Assembly: GCA_029974925.1 (NCBI GenBank)
Contig: JARKQH010000149.1
Span: 1 to 48,800, forward strand
From: Verrucomicrobiota bacterium
GTDB lineage: Bacteria > Verrucomicrobiota > Verrucomicrobiia > Limisphaerales > UBA8199
DNA: 48,800 nt
Direction: 5' to 3'
Made by a program: the position numbers and the translations under genes. How positions within the stretch are numbered: the first letter of the stretch is position 1; every line of letters begins with the position of its first letter. The notes under the pieces are model-generated. The model was given only the letters and a program-made list of their open reading frames with translations. It searched no databases and was not told where the DNA came from. This document shows positions 17,096 through 26,240 of the stretch, piece after piece.

Positions 17096-18487
17096 CTAGG
17101 CCTTCTGCATGAGCCGGACGGCGCCGTAGGGGGCGCGCTCGGGCCGCGAGCGGAGGGCGTTGGCCGCGTCGTCACCGAATCTTTCCTTCACGGGGTCCCA
17201 AGTAATGCGGCGGCCGAGTTTCATGGCCACCCAGCCGATGATGCAGGCGCTGGTCGAGCGATGAGCTTCCTCGGGGGTGGTGACGGCCGGTTCGCGGGTC
17301 TGAATGCTCCGGAGCCAGTTGAGATGGTGATCGGTGCTGACCGGCAGGTGGAGCTCGTTGGGGCCGATTTTCGAGTTGAGAATCTTCGGGTCGCTGGCTT
17401 CGAGAGCCTTGCCGTAGGCAGTCGCCGGGTCGCTGGCCGTTGCCCGGGCGCCGCCCCGGCTGACGAAAATCCAGCCCTCGGACCCTTCGAACCGGATGCC
17501 GTTGGGGAAGTTGTTGTCAATAATCATCTTCACCCCGTTGGCGTATTTCATTTCGATGTGATACGGCCCGTGAACGTTCCAGAGTCCTTTCTTGGGGAAT
17601 TCCGCGGTGCCCTCGGCCTCAATCGGGCCGGTGAGCTCGGTGCCCATGCCCCAATGGCCGATGTCCACGTGATGGGACCCCCAGCCGGTGATCATGCCGA
17701 GGCAGTGGGCTTCAACGCGCAGGTAGCCGGGCCGCGAGTAATCCTTTTGGGGATGAACGCGCTTCTCGGTGTAATAAACCTTGGGGGTGCAGCCCAGCCA
17801 CATGTCGTAGTTAAGATTGGGCGGCACGGGCATCTCGGGTTCCTCATCGCCCGCCGGGTCCACCGGCAGGCCGATCTTGACGGTGTGGAGGGTGCCAATG
17901 CGCCCGTTGCGGACCAGCTCGCAGGCGATGCGGAACTGGCTGGTCGAGCGCTGCTGGCTGCCGATCTGGAAGGCGCGCTTTTTCGCCCGAACGATGTCAC
18001 TGACAATCCGGCCTTCCTCGAGGGTCATCGTCAGCGGTTTCTGCACGTAGATGTCCTTGCCGGCCAGCGCGGCTGCCACAACCGGCTCGGCATGCCAGTG
18101 ATCGGGCGTGCTGATGGCGACCGCGTCAACCGCGGGGTCTTTGATCAGGTCGCGGTAATCCCCGTAGGTTTTGACCTCGCCGGCGGAACTGCTGCCGCTT
18201 CGCTTGGCGTAATAATCCTCGACCAGCTTTTTGCCGTCGGCGAGCCGTTTGGAGTCCACGTCGCAGAGGGCCACAACACGGGCAATGTTGTGTTTCATGA
18301 CACCGGGCAGATCCATGTCCCGGGCAATGCGACCGCAGCCGATCTGGCCGACGTTAATCACCTTGCTCGGGGCGGTGGCGCCCAGGACCGACGAAGGGAT
18401 GAGCGTGGGGAGGGCGACGGCGCCGGCAGTGGTGGCCAGGGAGGTCATCAGGAACTGGCGGCGTGATACGGAGTTTTGATTTTTCAT
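17096..18487 (-). CDS. Tat-exported Gfo/Idh/MocA family oxidoreductase
   Basis: 463 residues. The N-terminus MKNQNSVSRRQFLMTSLA is a twin-arginine signal (Arg9-Arg10) with a hydrophobic stretch to about residue 36, so the folded, cofactor-loaded enzyme goes to the periplasm. The Rossmann loop GQIGCGRIA (47-55) binds NAD(P). ISTPDHWHAEPVVAAALAGK and YVQKPLTMTLEEG (QKP replacing the usual EKP) are the classic family motifs. The C-terminal alpha/beta half follows. Members oxidise or isomerise sugars and inositols; the large periplasmic subgroup in Verrucomicrobiota and Planctomycetota works with ThuA proteins in converting glycosides to 3-keto sugars, by analogy. The ThuA gene lies 34 bp upstream on the same strand, so they are a transcription unit. 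The sugar is unknown. Confidence 0.9.
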   Translation of the reverse strand: MKNQNSVSRRQFLMTSLATTAGAVALPTLIPSSVLGATAPSKVINVGQIGCGRIARDMDLPGVMKHNIARVVALCDVDSKRLADGKKLVEDYYAKRSGSSSAGEVKTYGDYRDLIKDPAVDAVAISTPDHWHAEPVVAAALAGKDIYVQKPLTMTLEEGRIVSDIVRAKKRAFQIGSQQRSTSQFRIACELVRNGRIGTLHTVKIGLPVDPAGDEEPEMPVPPNLNYDMWLGCTPKVYYTEKRVHPQKDYSRPGYLRVEAHCLGMITGWGSHHVDIGHWGMGTELTGPIEAEGTAEFPKKGLWNVHGPYHIEMKYANGVKMIIDNNFPNGIRFEGSEGWIFVSRGGARATASDPATAYGKALEASDPKILNSKIGPNELHLPVSTDHHLNWLRSIQTREPAVTTPEEAHRSTSACIIGWVAMKLGRRITWDPVKERFGDDAANALRSRPERAPYGAVRLMQKA

Positions 18488-18521
18488 ATTTCTTGGGCGG
18501 TTTTGTTAAAGGGGTGCGGGG

Positions 18522-19319
18522 TCATTGGGCAGCCGGTTTGCGCTGGGGCGCGGTTCCCATCGCCCACAGGATGCCCCCGAGCAGATGGCGGGTGAGCTTC
18601 GGGTCCGAATAATGTTCAATTTTGTGGCCGAGGGCGGTGTACCAGGACCGGCCACCGTCGAATTCATGGCGCCAGGCCAGCGGGAATTCGTCGCCGAACT
18701 TCCTGCCGGGATATTTTTCCTTTTGAGGGTCATCCAACGTGGTCAGGTCGCCCGCCAGGAGAACGTGCAGCCCGTCAGGCATGTGGTCCACATAATAGAA
18801 CTCGTCGGTCCATTGGAACGTGGGCGGCAGATGCGCCGTCGAGAGGTCGGTGGCGTCTTTGACCTTGATCGTGAAGGTCTGCATCTTGGGATGGCGGAGG
18901 AATTTTCCGCCGATCAGGGCCCAATACCATGGCCAGTTGCGCATGGCCCCGGTGGCCGAATGCACCCCAACAAAGCCGCCGCCGCCCCGGATATAACGCT
19001 GGAAGGCGGCTTTTTGGTCCTCGTTGTCAAAAATCTCGTTGTTCACGTTGCTGAACACCACCGCCTGGTAGCGCTTCAGGTTTTGGTCCGTGAACACGCC
19101 GGCGTCTTCGGAGACCTCCACCGCAAAGCCATGTTCCGCCCCGAGTTTGCGGATGGCTTCGGCGCTGGCGGCCAGGTTGTCGTGAACGTACTTGCCCGCG
19201 CCTTTTTCATTCTTGGTATAAACGAGGACCCTCCGGGGGGTGTCGGCAGCCAGGAGAGAACCGGCCAGCAGGCAGAGAATCACGCTCAGCCCCGACGTTT
19301 TGACCGCGGCAGAAATCAT
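18522..19319 (-). CDS. Secreted ThuA-domain protein
   Basis: 265 residues from the ATG at 19319, selected because MISAAVKTSGLSVILCLLAG is a signal peptide; earlier in-frame starts lack one. The ThuA fold (glutamine-amidotransferase-like) is indicated by RVLVYTKNEKGAGKYVHD, FSNVNNEIF, a GGGFVGVHSAT elbow, and the C-terminal WRHEFDGGRSWYTALGH segment. ThuA was first linked to trehalose and sucrose utilisation; related proteins act on 3-keto glycosides. It precedes the Gfo/Idh/MocA gene in the same direction, a frequent pairing. The gene after it in the other direction (19594) is divergent, with a 274-bp intergenic region. Confidence 0.88.
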   Translation of the reverse strand: MISAAVKTSGLSVILCLLAGSLLAADTPRRVLVYTKNEKGAGKYVHDNLAASAEAIRKLGAEHGFAVEVSEDAGVFTDQNLKRYQAVVFSNVNNEIFDNEDQKAAFQRYIRGGGGFVGVHSATGAMRNWPWYWALIGGKFLRHPKMQTFTIKVKDATDLSTAHLPPTFQWTDEFYYVDHMPDGLHVLLAGDLTTLDDPQKEKYPGRKFGDEFPLAWRHEFDGGRSWYTALGHKIEHYSDPKLTRHLLGGILWAMGTAPQRKPAAQ

Positions 19320-19593
19320 ATACGCATTCGACGTTTTCAGCGCGTTTTTATTTAGCCAGCCGGCCGGGTTTTTCCCGCACGGCCAACCCTGCCAGTATGA
19401 ATGGGCCCGGCGCGAAATCAAGACAAACGCGGACACCCGACCCAGGCCGCGCGGGCATTGCATCGCGGTGTCAACCCCGTCGGGATTCAAACGCCCTGCC
19501 CCGGCATTTCCCGCTCGCACGACCAATGTTGCGCCTGCGGACTTGCCGATTCCGTGGGAGTTGTGCCAAGTTTCGCGCCTTGATTCTCGAAAT

Positions 19594-22500
19594 ATGAAAC
19601 GTCCCCCGCGCAAGCAGGATTTGCGGCCGATGAAGACCGAGGCTGGCGCGCCGCTCTCCGGCAGGGGGAGCCCCTGGGGGCTATCGGGCTTTTTCCTGCT
19701 GGGTCTGGTTTTTCTCTCGGGTTTCGCGGCGCTGGTTTATGAGCTGTTATGGTTCAGGCAGTTGGGGCTGGTGTTCGGCAACACGGTGCAGGCGGCGGCA
19801 ACGGTTCTCACGGCGTTCATGCTGGGTCTGGCGTTGGGAGCCGAGCGCGCGCGGCTGTGGGCAGGACAGGTGCGGAATCCGCTGCGGTTGTTCGCCGCCG
19901 TGGAGGCCGGCATCGGGCTGTATGCGCTGGTGGCGCCAGCCGCCTTGAGGGGGGTGAGCGCCGCCTACCAAGCCGCCGCAGTGCATGCCGGGGCGGCGGG
20001 GGTCTGGCTGACGGTCCTGCGGCTGGCTCTCGCCCTGGCGGTGTTGCTGGTGCCGACCGTCCTCATGGGGGCTTCGCTGCCGGTGCTTTGCCAGGCCGTG
20101 TTGCGCTCGCGAGAGCGGTTTGCGGGGCGGCTGGGACTGATTTACGGCAGCAACACGGCGGGCGCCACAGTGGGAGTACTGGCTTGCGGGTTCGTGCTGG
20201 TGCCGGAGTTGGGCGTGCGGGTGAGCAATGGTCTGGCGGCGATGGTGAACCTTGCGGTGGGGGCGGCGGCGTGGTGGCTGGCACAAAGAACCCGGCCCGC
20301 TGCCGAAGTCCAAACGGGGTTGACATCACCGGAGGGCCGCGGAATGCGAGTGGCGGGACTGCTCGCGGTGGCGGGATTGACGGGGTTCCTGGCGCTGGCT
20401 TTTGAAACCGTCTGGTTTCGCGCGCTGGTCTTGGTGCTGGGGTCCACCAGTCATTCCTTTGCGGTGATGGTTGCCTGTTTTCTGCTCGGGTTGGTGATCG
20501 GGTCGGCGGGATTGGGCCGGCTGGCGGATCGGGCCGATCGGGCGGGCTGGGCGCTGGCGATTTCTCTGGCGGGCATGGGGCTTTGGACGTTTATCTCGCG
20601 GGGGCTGTATGAGGCTGCGCCGGAGCATCTGCTCCGGTTGCTGGTGCGGTTCGACTTCAATTATGACGGGATGTTGCTGGCGCGGACGATGCTGGCTTCG
20701 CTTTTCCTCCTGCCGCTGGCGACGGCCTCCGGGCTGGCCTTCACGGCGGTGGTGCGGCTGATCCGGGATCGGGTGCCCACGGCGGGGCGGGCGGTGGGCA
20801 GCGCCTTCAGCGTCAATGCCCTGGGGTCGGCGGCGGGTGCGGCGGTGGCGGGTTTTGCGCTGCTGCCGGCGTGCGGTTTGGAAAGGTCGTTGCTGTTGCT
20901 GGGCGGGCTGGCCCTCGTGGCGGGTGTGGCCCTGCTGTGGCGGGCGCTTGACGGAGCCAGGTGGCCGCGGCTGGCGTTGGCCTCGGGGTCGCTCGCGGCC
21001 GCCGCCGGTCTGGTCCTTGTGATTCCGTCCTGGGACCCTCTGCTGCTTTCCTCCGGGCCCTATTTTTCGCCCCGGACGCACGTGGCCGGGGGCCGGGTGG
21101 TGCTGCGCGAGAGCCTGGCGTCGCTCGAGTTGCTGTTCTACCGCGAGGGCACGACCGCGACAGTGGCGGTGACGCGGCTGCTGGACGGCCGGCTGCACTT
21201 CAGCAGCGATGGCAAAGTCGAGGCGGACACGTCACCCCAAAGCATGGTGCTCCAGCGGATGATGGGGCATGTGCCCATGCTGCTGCACCCGAATCCGCGG
21301 CGGGTTCTCAATATCGGCCTGGGGGCGGGAGTCACTTCCGGCGCGCTGTCTTGTTATCCGGAAGCGCAGTTGGAGATCGCGGACATCGAGCCGGCGGTGA
21401 CGAATGTGGCGGCGATCTGGGCGGAGCGCAACCATGACCTGATCCGGCGCGGGCGCCACACGTTGTTCATCAACGACGGCCGGAATCACCTCCTGGTCAC
21501 CACCAACCGTTACGATGTGATCACTTCTGACCCTTTCGAACCGGTGGTGGCGGGCGCGGCCAGCCTTTACACCGTCGAACATTTTCAACTCGCGCGGTCC
21601 CGGCTGGCGCCGGGGGGGCTGATGGCCCAGTTTTTGCCACTTTACGAGCTGTCGCGCGAAGATTTGCTGATGATCGTCCGCACCTTTGCGCGCGTCTTCC
21701 CGCGCGCCAGTGTGTTTTTCACGGGAACGGACACCATTCTGCTGGGGTTGACCGAAGGCGCGGAGCTGCGGCTGGCCACGGCGGCGGCCAAGTTTGCCAT
21801 CCCGGAGGTGCGCGCCTCGCTGGCGGAAATCGGGATTGATCGTCCGGAGCGTCTGTTGGACATGCTGGTGATGGACCTCGAACCGGGAGATGCGGCCATC
21901 CACCAGGGCCGGGTGAACAGCGACAACCATCCGTTCATCGAATTCTCCGCCCCCCGCAGCGCGCTGAACTACCAAACCGACACGAACCAGAAGGTCTTGC
22001 TGGACCGTTTCAAGGACGTGCCGTCGGCCTATCTCGAAGGTTTGACACCCGAGCGCGTCGAGGAAATCCGGCGCGGGCGCGACGCGTTGCGCGCGGTGCT
22101 GGAGGCTTCGCTGCGCCGGGCTCATGGAGACCTGCGCGGGACCGTGGACTTGCTCCGGCAGGCGGCCCGTCTGGCGCCGGGCAGTCCCATCATCCGCAAT
22201 GAACTCGGGGCCAGCCTCGGGTTGCTGGCCGCCCAGGCGCAGAAGCCCGGCGAGGCGCTGGCCCTTTATCAGGAAGTGCTGCGGGTGAACCCAAGGGATT
22301 TCTGGGCCTTCTTCCACCTCGAGATGCGCGCGCGAGCCGAGCAGCGGCCGGAGCTGGCCGCCGAAACTCTGCGCCAAGCCCTCGAGGCCTACCCCGATTC
22401 CCCCATGTTCCTGGCCATGCGCGGCCGGCAGCGCGGCATGGCGGGGGATCTCGAGGGGGCCATCCGGGACCTCGAGACGGCTCTGAAAGCGCTGCCGCGG

Positions 22501-22605
22501 CGGGCTGATTTCTGGCACATTTACGCCGACTTTCTGCAGCGGGCGGGACGGGAGTCCGACGCCGCCGACGCGCGGGCGCGGGCGCGCCGTCTGGAGGCCG
22601 GATAA
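19594..22605 (+). CDS. Multi-pass membrane / spermidine synthase-like / TPR fusion protein
   Basis: 1003 residues from the ATG at 19594. The first ~480 residues hold some 12-14 hydrophobic helices with two related halves: GFAALVYELLWFRQLGLVFGNT and FLALAFETVWFRALVLVLGST each open a half, an internal duplication of the MFS-like 'fused spermidine synthase' family. A soluble Rossmann domain follows (VLNIGLGAGVTSGAL, IADIEPAV, FINDGRNHLL, YDVITSDPFEP), resembling aminopropyltransferases. The last ~200 residues contain TPR-like helices (AQKPGEALALYQEVLRVNP, GDLEGAIRDLETALKALP). The family is widespread but poorly characterised; decarboxylated SAM use is not shown. Topology implies a membrane-anchored enzyme with a TPR docking tail. 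It stands alone, divergent from thuA and convergent with pyrC. Confidence 0.85.
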   Translation: MKRPPRKQDLRPMKTEAGAPLSGRGSPWGLSGFFLLGLVFLSGFAALVYELLWFRQLGLVFGNTVQAAATVLTAFMLGLALGAERARLWAGQVRNPLRLFAAVEAGIGLYALVAPAALRGVSAAYQAAAVHAGAAGVWLTVLRLALALAVLLVPTVLMGASLPVLCQAVLRSRERFAGRLGLIYGSNTAGATVGVLACGFVLVPELGVRVSNGLAAMVNLAVGAAAWWLAQRTRPAAEVQTGLTSPEGRGMRVAGLLAVAGLTGFLALAFETVWFRALVLVLGSTSHSFAVMVACFLLGLVIGSAGLGRLADRADRAGWALAISLAGMGLWTFISRGLYEAAPEHLLRLLVRFDFNYDGMLLARTMLASLFLLPLATASGLAFTAVVRLIRDRVPTAGRAVGSAFSVNALGSAAGAAVAGFALLPACGLERSLLLLGGLALVAGVALLWRALDGARWPRLALASGSLAAAAGLVLVIPSWDPLLLSSGPYFSPRTHVAGGRVVLRESLASLELLFYREGTTATVAVTRLLDGRLHFSSDGKVEADTSPQSMVLQRMMGHVPMLLHPNPRRVLNIGLGAGVTSGALSCYPEAQLEIADIEPAVTNVAAIWAERNHDLIRRGRHTLFINDGRNHLLVTTNRYDVITSDPFEPVVAGAASLYTVEHFQLARSRLAPGGLMAQFLPLYELSREDLLMIVRTFARVFPRASVFFTGTDTILLGLTEGAELRLATAAAKFAIPEVRASLAEIGIDRPERLLDMLVMDLEPGDAAIHQGRVNSDNHPFIEFSAPRSALNYQTDTNQKVLLDRFKDVPSAYLEGLTPERVEEIRRGRDALRAVLEASLRRAHGDLRGTVDLLRQAARLAPGSPIIRNELGASLGLLAAQAQKPGEALALYQEVLRVNPRDFWAFFHLEMRARAEQRPELAAETLRQALEAYPDSPMFLAMRGRQRGMAGDLEGAIRDLETALKALPRRADFWHIYADFLQRAGRESDAADARARARRLEAG

Positions 22606-22629
22606 GCCCGGGCGGGCCGCGGGACCGGA

Positions 22630-24003
22630 TTACGCGGCGGTTTCCGACCAGACCTTGCGGCCGCCCACGATGGTGGCGACGGCCTTTCCTTTAAGGCGCC
22701 AGCCGTGGAAGGGGCTGTTGCGGGACTTGCTGGCCCCCGCCGAGCAGTCGTAGGTCCACTCGCGATTCGGGTCGAACACGGTGATATCGGCGTCGGCGCC
22801 AACACTGAGCGTCCCTTTGGGCAGTCGCAACAGGCGGGCCGGCCCGATGGTAAACCGGGCGACCAGGTCCGGCAGCGACATCCGCCCGGAATGAACAAGC
22901 TGCATGAGCGCCAGCGCCAGCTCGGTTTCCAGCCCGGTGATTCCAAACGGGGCGTAATCAAACTCGACTTCCTTTTCGTAACTGCAATGGGGCGCGTGGT
23001 CGCTGCCGATGATCTCAAGCGTTCCATCCGCAACGGCCTCCAAAATGGCCTCCCGGTCGCGGGCCGAGCGCACAGGCGGGTTCATCTTGAAGTTGGTGTC
23101 GTAGGCGGGCCACGAGGGGAGCTCGCCGCCGGCGTCGAACCCGAACACCCCTTTGCCGTCCGCCGCCCAAAACTTGTCGCTGCCGGCCACGGCGGCATCG
23201 GTGAGGGTGAAATGGTGCGGGCAGGCCTCGCCGGTGATGGGCACGCCCCGTTGCCGGGCCGCGCGAAGCAGTTGCACGCTGCCGGCGGAACTGAGGTGCT
23301 GGCAGTGCACGCGCGCCCCCGTGGTTTCCGCCAGCAGAATGTTGCGGGCGACCATCATTTCCTCGCCGGCGGCGGGCCAGCCGCGCAGCCCGAGCATGGT
23401 GCTCCACCGCCCCTCGTGCATGACGCCCTCGGTGACCAGCGAGTAATCCTGGCAATGATCGAGCACCGGCAGATCGAACATGTGGGCATACTCCATCGCC
23501 CGGCGCATCAGCTCATTGTTCTGCACGCAATGCCCGTCGTCGGTAATGGCGACGACCCCGGCCTTGCGCAGCGAACCGATGGGCGCCAGTTCCTCGCCGG
23601 CGATGCCCTTGGTGATGGCGCCGGTGATGAACACGTTGACCGCCCCCTGCTCGAGGGCGATGTCGTGGATGAGCGCGACCGTGCCCGGATTGTCTATGGC
23701 GGGCGAGGTGTTGGGCATGCACACCACCGAAGTGAACCCCCCGCGCGCCGCCGCCGCGGTCCCGCTGGCGATGGTTTCCTTGGCCGTCTGACCCGGCTCG
23801 CGCAGATGCACGTGCGCATCAATCAAGCCGGCACACACCACCTTGCCTGAAACGTCGAGCACCTCGGCCCCCGCCGGCGGTTTGCCCGCCAAGCCCGGCC
23901 CGACCGCGGCAATTTTGCCATCGGTAACCAGGACATCGGCCACCGCATCAAAGCGATTGGCTGGATCTATAACCCGACCGCCGGTGAGGAGCAGCGATTT
24001 CAT
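22630..24003 (-). CDS. pyrC: Dihydroorotase
   Basis: 457 residues from the ATG at 24003 (MKSLLLTGGRVIDPANRFDAVADVL...). Zinc ligands and family motifs are clear: DAHVHLREPG near residue 60, FTSVVCMPNTSPAIDNP, a HCQHLSS segment, GEACPHHFTLTD, FKMNPPVR, and SDHAPH near residue 320. It catalyses reversible cyclisation of N-carbamoyl-aspartate to dihydroorotate in pyrimidine synthesis, in the cytoplasm. Length and motifs fit the class I, PyrC/AllB-like type. A short insertion (DGKGVFGFDAGGELPSW) precedes the FKMNPP motif. It lies 131 bp downstream of ankB on the same strand and 24 bp from the convergent fusion-protein gene. No other pyrimidine gene is present; tmk is 9 kb away. Confidence 0.93.
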   Translation of the reverse strand: MKSLLLTGGRVIDPANRFDAVADVLVTDGKIAAVGPGLAGKPPAGAEVLDVSGKVVCAGLIDAHVHLREPGQTAKETIASGTAAAARGGFTSVVCMPNTSPAIDNPGTVALIHDIALEQGAVNVFITGAITKGIAGEELAPIGSLRKAGVVAITDDGHCVQNNELMRRAMEYAHMFDLPVLDHCQDYSLVTEGVMHEGRWSTMLGLRGWPAAGEEMMVARNILLAETTGARVHCQHLSSAGSVQLLRAARQRGVPITGEACPHHFTLTDAAVAGSDKFWAADGKGVFGFDAGGELPSWPAYDTNFKMNPPVRSARDREAILEAVADGTLEIIGSDHAPHCSYEKEVEFDYAPFGITGLETELALALMQLVHSGRMSLPDLVARFTIGPARLLRLPKGTLSVGADADITVFDPNREWTYDCSAGASKSRNSPFHGWRLKGKAVATIVGGRKVWSETAA

Positions 24004-24134
24004 GGGGCCGAAGCATACAAGCCCGGCAATCCGCAACGCAAGCGCGCCGTGGCCGCGCACCACGCGCCGGAACGCGGAAAAGCCCTGCGCCGGCAGGGCG
24101 GGGTGGTCGGCTTCGGGCCGGCGCCGGCCACGCG

Positions 24135-24677
24135 TCAGGTGGAGGCGGAGCCAAAGCGCGGGGCGAGGCCCTTGACCCGGCCCCGCAACCGCGCGAGCCA
24201 CCCCGAAATCCACACCAGAAGGCGGGCGGAAATCCCCAGACGATTCCGCCGCCGCAGCGACGCGCCGTGCCGGCGCAGTTGCTCGACCACCCGCGTGCGG
24301 CCAAACAGGGCGGCGAACATGATGGGCGTCATGCCACCCCCGTTGTCCGCGTCAACCTCGGCGCCGTGAGCCAGCAGCAGGGCGACGATTTCCTCGTCGC
24401 CCTTGAACGCCACCCCGCCAAGCGGGGTCTGGCCCCGGTCGTTCCGCCGGTCCACCTCGGCGCCGCGCTCCAGGAGCATCCGGACGGTCCCCGCGTGGCC
24501 GTGGTAGGCGGCGAGCATCAGGAGCGTGTTCCCCTTCGCGTCGGCCAGGTTCACCGGCAGGCCGGCCTCCACCATCGAGCGCAGCAGTTCGGTGTCCCCC
24601 CGCCGCGCGCACTCCAGCCCCAGATGCTGGAGCTCGGCGTAGCGCCTCTCCTCGGCTTCGGTCACGGCGGTGATCAT
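24135..24677 (-). CDS. ankB: Ankyrin repeat protein, catalase-linked (AnkB-like)
   Basis: 180 residues. Three to four ankyrin repeats are visible: KGNTLLMLAAYHGHAGTVRMLL, RGQTPLGGVAFKGDEEIVALLL and a MTPIMFAALFGRTRVVEQL unit, each with the (D/N)xxGxTPLxxAA turn. The gene starts 7 bp after the catalase stop on the same strand, the same arrangement as katB-ankB of Pseudomonas, where AnkB is needed for full catalase activity and hydrogen peroxide resistance. Unlike Pseudomonas AnkB, no signal peptide is seen, so it is probably cytoplasmic, alongside the catalase. The C-terminal 35 residues are very basic. Function is inferred from context. Confidence 0.88.
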   Translation of the reverse strand: MITAVTEAEERRYAELQHLGLECARRGDTELLRSMVEAGLPVNLADAKGNTLLMLAAYHGHAGTVRMLLERGAEVDRRNDRGQTPLGGVAFKGDEEIVALLLAHGAEVDADNGGGMTPIMFAALFGRTRVVEQLRRHGASLRRRNRLGISARLLVWISGWLARLRGRVKGLAPRFGSAST

Positions 24678-24684
24678 GGCGGGG

Positions 24685-26154
24685 TCAGGCCGAGGCGGCG
24701 CGGTTCTTGACTCCCAGCGCCTTGGCGACCCCCGCCGCGTAACGCGGGTCCGCCTTGTGGAAGTGGACCAACTGGCGCTGGATGATGGTCTCGGGCACGC
24801 CGGCCATGGCCGCGGCGATGTTCTTGAACAGCCGCTGCTGCTGCGCGGGCGTCATCAGCCGGAACAGGTTGCCAGGCTGCGTGTAATCATCGTTGCCTTC
24901 GCGGTGGTTGTACCGGTCCGCATCGCCGGAAATGCGCAGCGGCGGCTCGGCATACCGCGGGTCCTGCGCCGGACCGCCAAAGCTGTTGGGCTCGTAATAG
25001 GCATCCGTGCTTTGGACCGCGTCGAACCGCATCGGCCCGTCCAGGTGATACGTGTTCACCGGCACCCGCGGGCGGTTCACCGGCAGCATCTCGTAATGCG
25101 TCCCCACCCGGTACCGGTGCGCGTCCGCATACGCGAAAATCCGCGCCTGCAGCATCTTGTCCGGCGAAAAACTGATGCCCGGCACAATGTTCGAGGGGCT
25201 GAACGAGGATTGTTCCACCTCGGCAAAATAGTTTTCCGGATTGCGGTTCAGCTCCAGGATGCCCACCTCAATCAGCGGGTAATCCTTGTGCGGCCACACC
25301 TTGGTCAGATCAAACGGGTTCCACCGGTACGTCTCGGCGTCCCGCTCGGGCATGATCTGCACGCAAAACCGCCATTTGGGGCAATCCCCCCGCTCGATCG
25401 CCTCATACAAATCCCGCTGCGAGCTCTCGCGATCCTTCGCCACAATCGCCTCCGCTTCCTCGTTGGTCAGACACTGGATTCCCTGCAGCGTCTTGAAATG
25501 GAATTTCACCCAGAACCGCTCGTTCTTCGCGTTGAGGAAGCTGTAAGTGTGGCTGCCGTAGCCGTTGATATGGCGGTAACTCCGCGGCAGGCCGCGGTCC
25601 GACATCAGGATGGTCACCTGGTGCAGGCTCTCGGGGCTCAGCGACCAGAAATCCCACATCGCCGTGTTGCTCCGCAGGTTCGTGCGCGGATGCCGCTTTT
25701 GGGTATGGATGAAATCCGGGAATTTGTAGGGATCGCGAATGAAGAACACCGGCGTGTTGTTCCCCACCATGTCCCAGTTGCCCTCGTCGGTGTAAACCTT
25801 GAGGGCGAAACCGCGCACATCCCGCTCGGCATCCGCCGCGCCCCGCTCGCCCGCCACGGTCGAGAAACGCAGAAAACACTCGGTCTTCTTCCCGACCCGG
25901 GCGAACACGGCGGCCTTCGTGTACCGCGTGATGTCCCGCGTGATCGTCAGCGTGCCGTAGGCCCCCGAGCCCTTGGCGTGCACGGTGCGCTCCGGAATGC
26001 GCTCCCGGTTTTGATGGGCCAGCTTCTCCAAAAGCTGGTAGTCCTGCAGCAGCAGCGGCCCGCGCGGGCCGGCGGTCAGCGAGTTTTGATTGTCCGCCAC
26101 CGGGTTCCCCCCGGTGGTGGTCAACAGCGGCGTCTTCGGCTTTTTCGTTTTCAT
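24685..26154 (-). CDS. katA: Monofunctional haem catalase (small-subunit, clade 3-like)
   Basis: 489 residues, the usual length for small-subunit catalases. The distal His is in [13 protein letters not shown] (His near 58), the essential Asn in [19 protein letters not shown], and the proximal haem Tyr in [14 protein letters not shown], so all catalytic residues are present. It dismutates hydrogen peroxide to water and oxygen in the cytoplasm; no signal peptide is visible. It is followed after 7 bp by ankB and divergently transcribed from oxyR. A TTCAAC/TTCAAT promoter (26175-26203) sits directly next to an OxyR-like operator, pointing to peroxide induction. Confidence 0.96.
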   Translation of the reverse strand: MKTKKPKTPLLTTTGGNPVADNQNSLTAGPRGPLLLQDYQLLEKLAHQNRERIPERTVHAKGSGAYGTLTITRDITRYTKAAVFARVGKKTECFLRFSTVAGERGAADAERDVRGFALKVYTDEGNWDMVGNNTPVFFIRDPYKFPDFIHTQKRHPRTNLRSNTAMWDFWSLSPESLHQVTILMSDRGLPRSYRHINGYGSHTYSFLNAKNERFWVKFHFKTLQGIQCLTNEEAEAIVAKDRESSQRDLYEAIERGDCPKWRFCVQIMPERDAETYRWNPFDLTKVWPHKDYPLIEVGILELNRNPENYFAEVEQSSFSPSNIVPGISFSPDKMLQARIFAYADAHRYRVGTHYEMLPVNRPRVPVNTYHLDGPMRFDAVQSTDAYYEPNSFGGPAQDPRYAEPPLRISGDADRYNHREGNDDYTQPGNLFRLMTPAQQQRLFKNIAAAMAGVPETIIQRQLVHFHKADPRYAAGVAKALGVKNRAASA

Positions 26155-26174
26155 AATTCTTGTTGTTCGCCCCT

Positions 26175-26203
26175 ATTGAACCCTTTTTCGAGGTATTGTT
26201 GAA
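26175..26203 (-). promoter_or_regulatory. Predicted katA promoter
   Basis: On the minus strand, TTCAAC (26203-26198) and TTCAAT (26180-26175) are 17 nt apart, 20 nt before the katA ATG. The -35 abuts the OxyR-like site at 26204-26240, the position at which OxyR contacts RNA polymerase at activated promoters. Confidence 0.55.
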
Positions 26204-26227
26204 ATATTTGTTTCCTCTGGTTACCAT
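26199..26227 (+). promoter_or_regulatory. Predicted oxyR promoter
   Basis: TTGAAA at 26199-26204 and TACCAT at 26222-26227 with a 17-nt spacer, ending 11 nt before the ATG at 26239. It overlaps the OxyR operator almost completely, which would give autorepression as in E. coli. Confidence 0.5.
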
Positions 26228-26240
26228 AGGCCAAAGCTAT
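26204..26240. promoter_or_regulatory. OxyR operator candidate
   Basis: Two 15-bp half-sites, ATATTTGTTTCCTCT (26204-26218) and ATAGGCCAAAGCTAT (26226-26240), are separated by exactly 7 bp. Against the known ATAGnTnnnAnCTAT-N7-ATAGnTnnnAnCTAT consensus they match 7 of 10 and 9 of 10 defined positions. The second half-site runs into the first two bases of the oxyR start codon at 26239; the in-frame second ATG at 26245 would clear it. Confidence 0.65.

Noticed and set aside
24670-26202. A 510-codon plus-strand frame opposite catalase
   Set aside because: Antisense to katA, with Arg/His/Pro-rich composition typical of a shadow frame.
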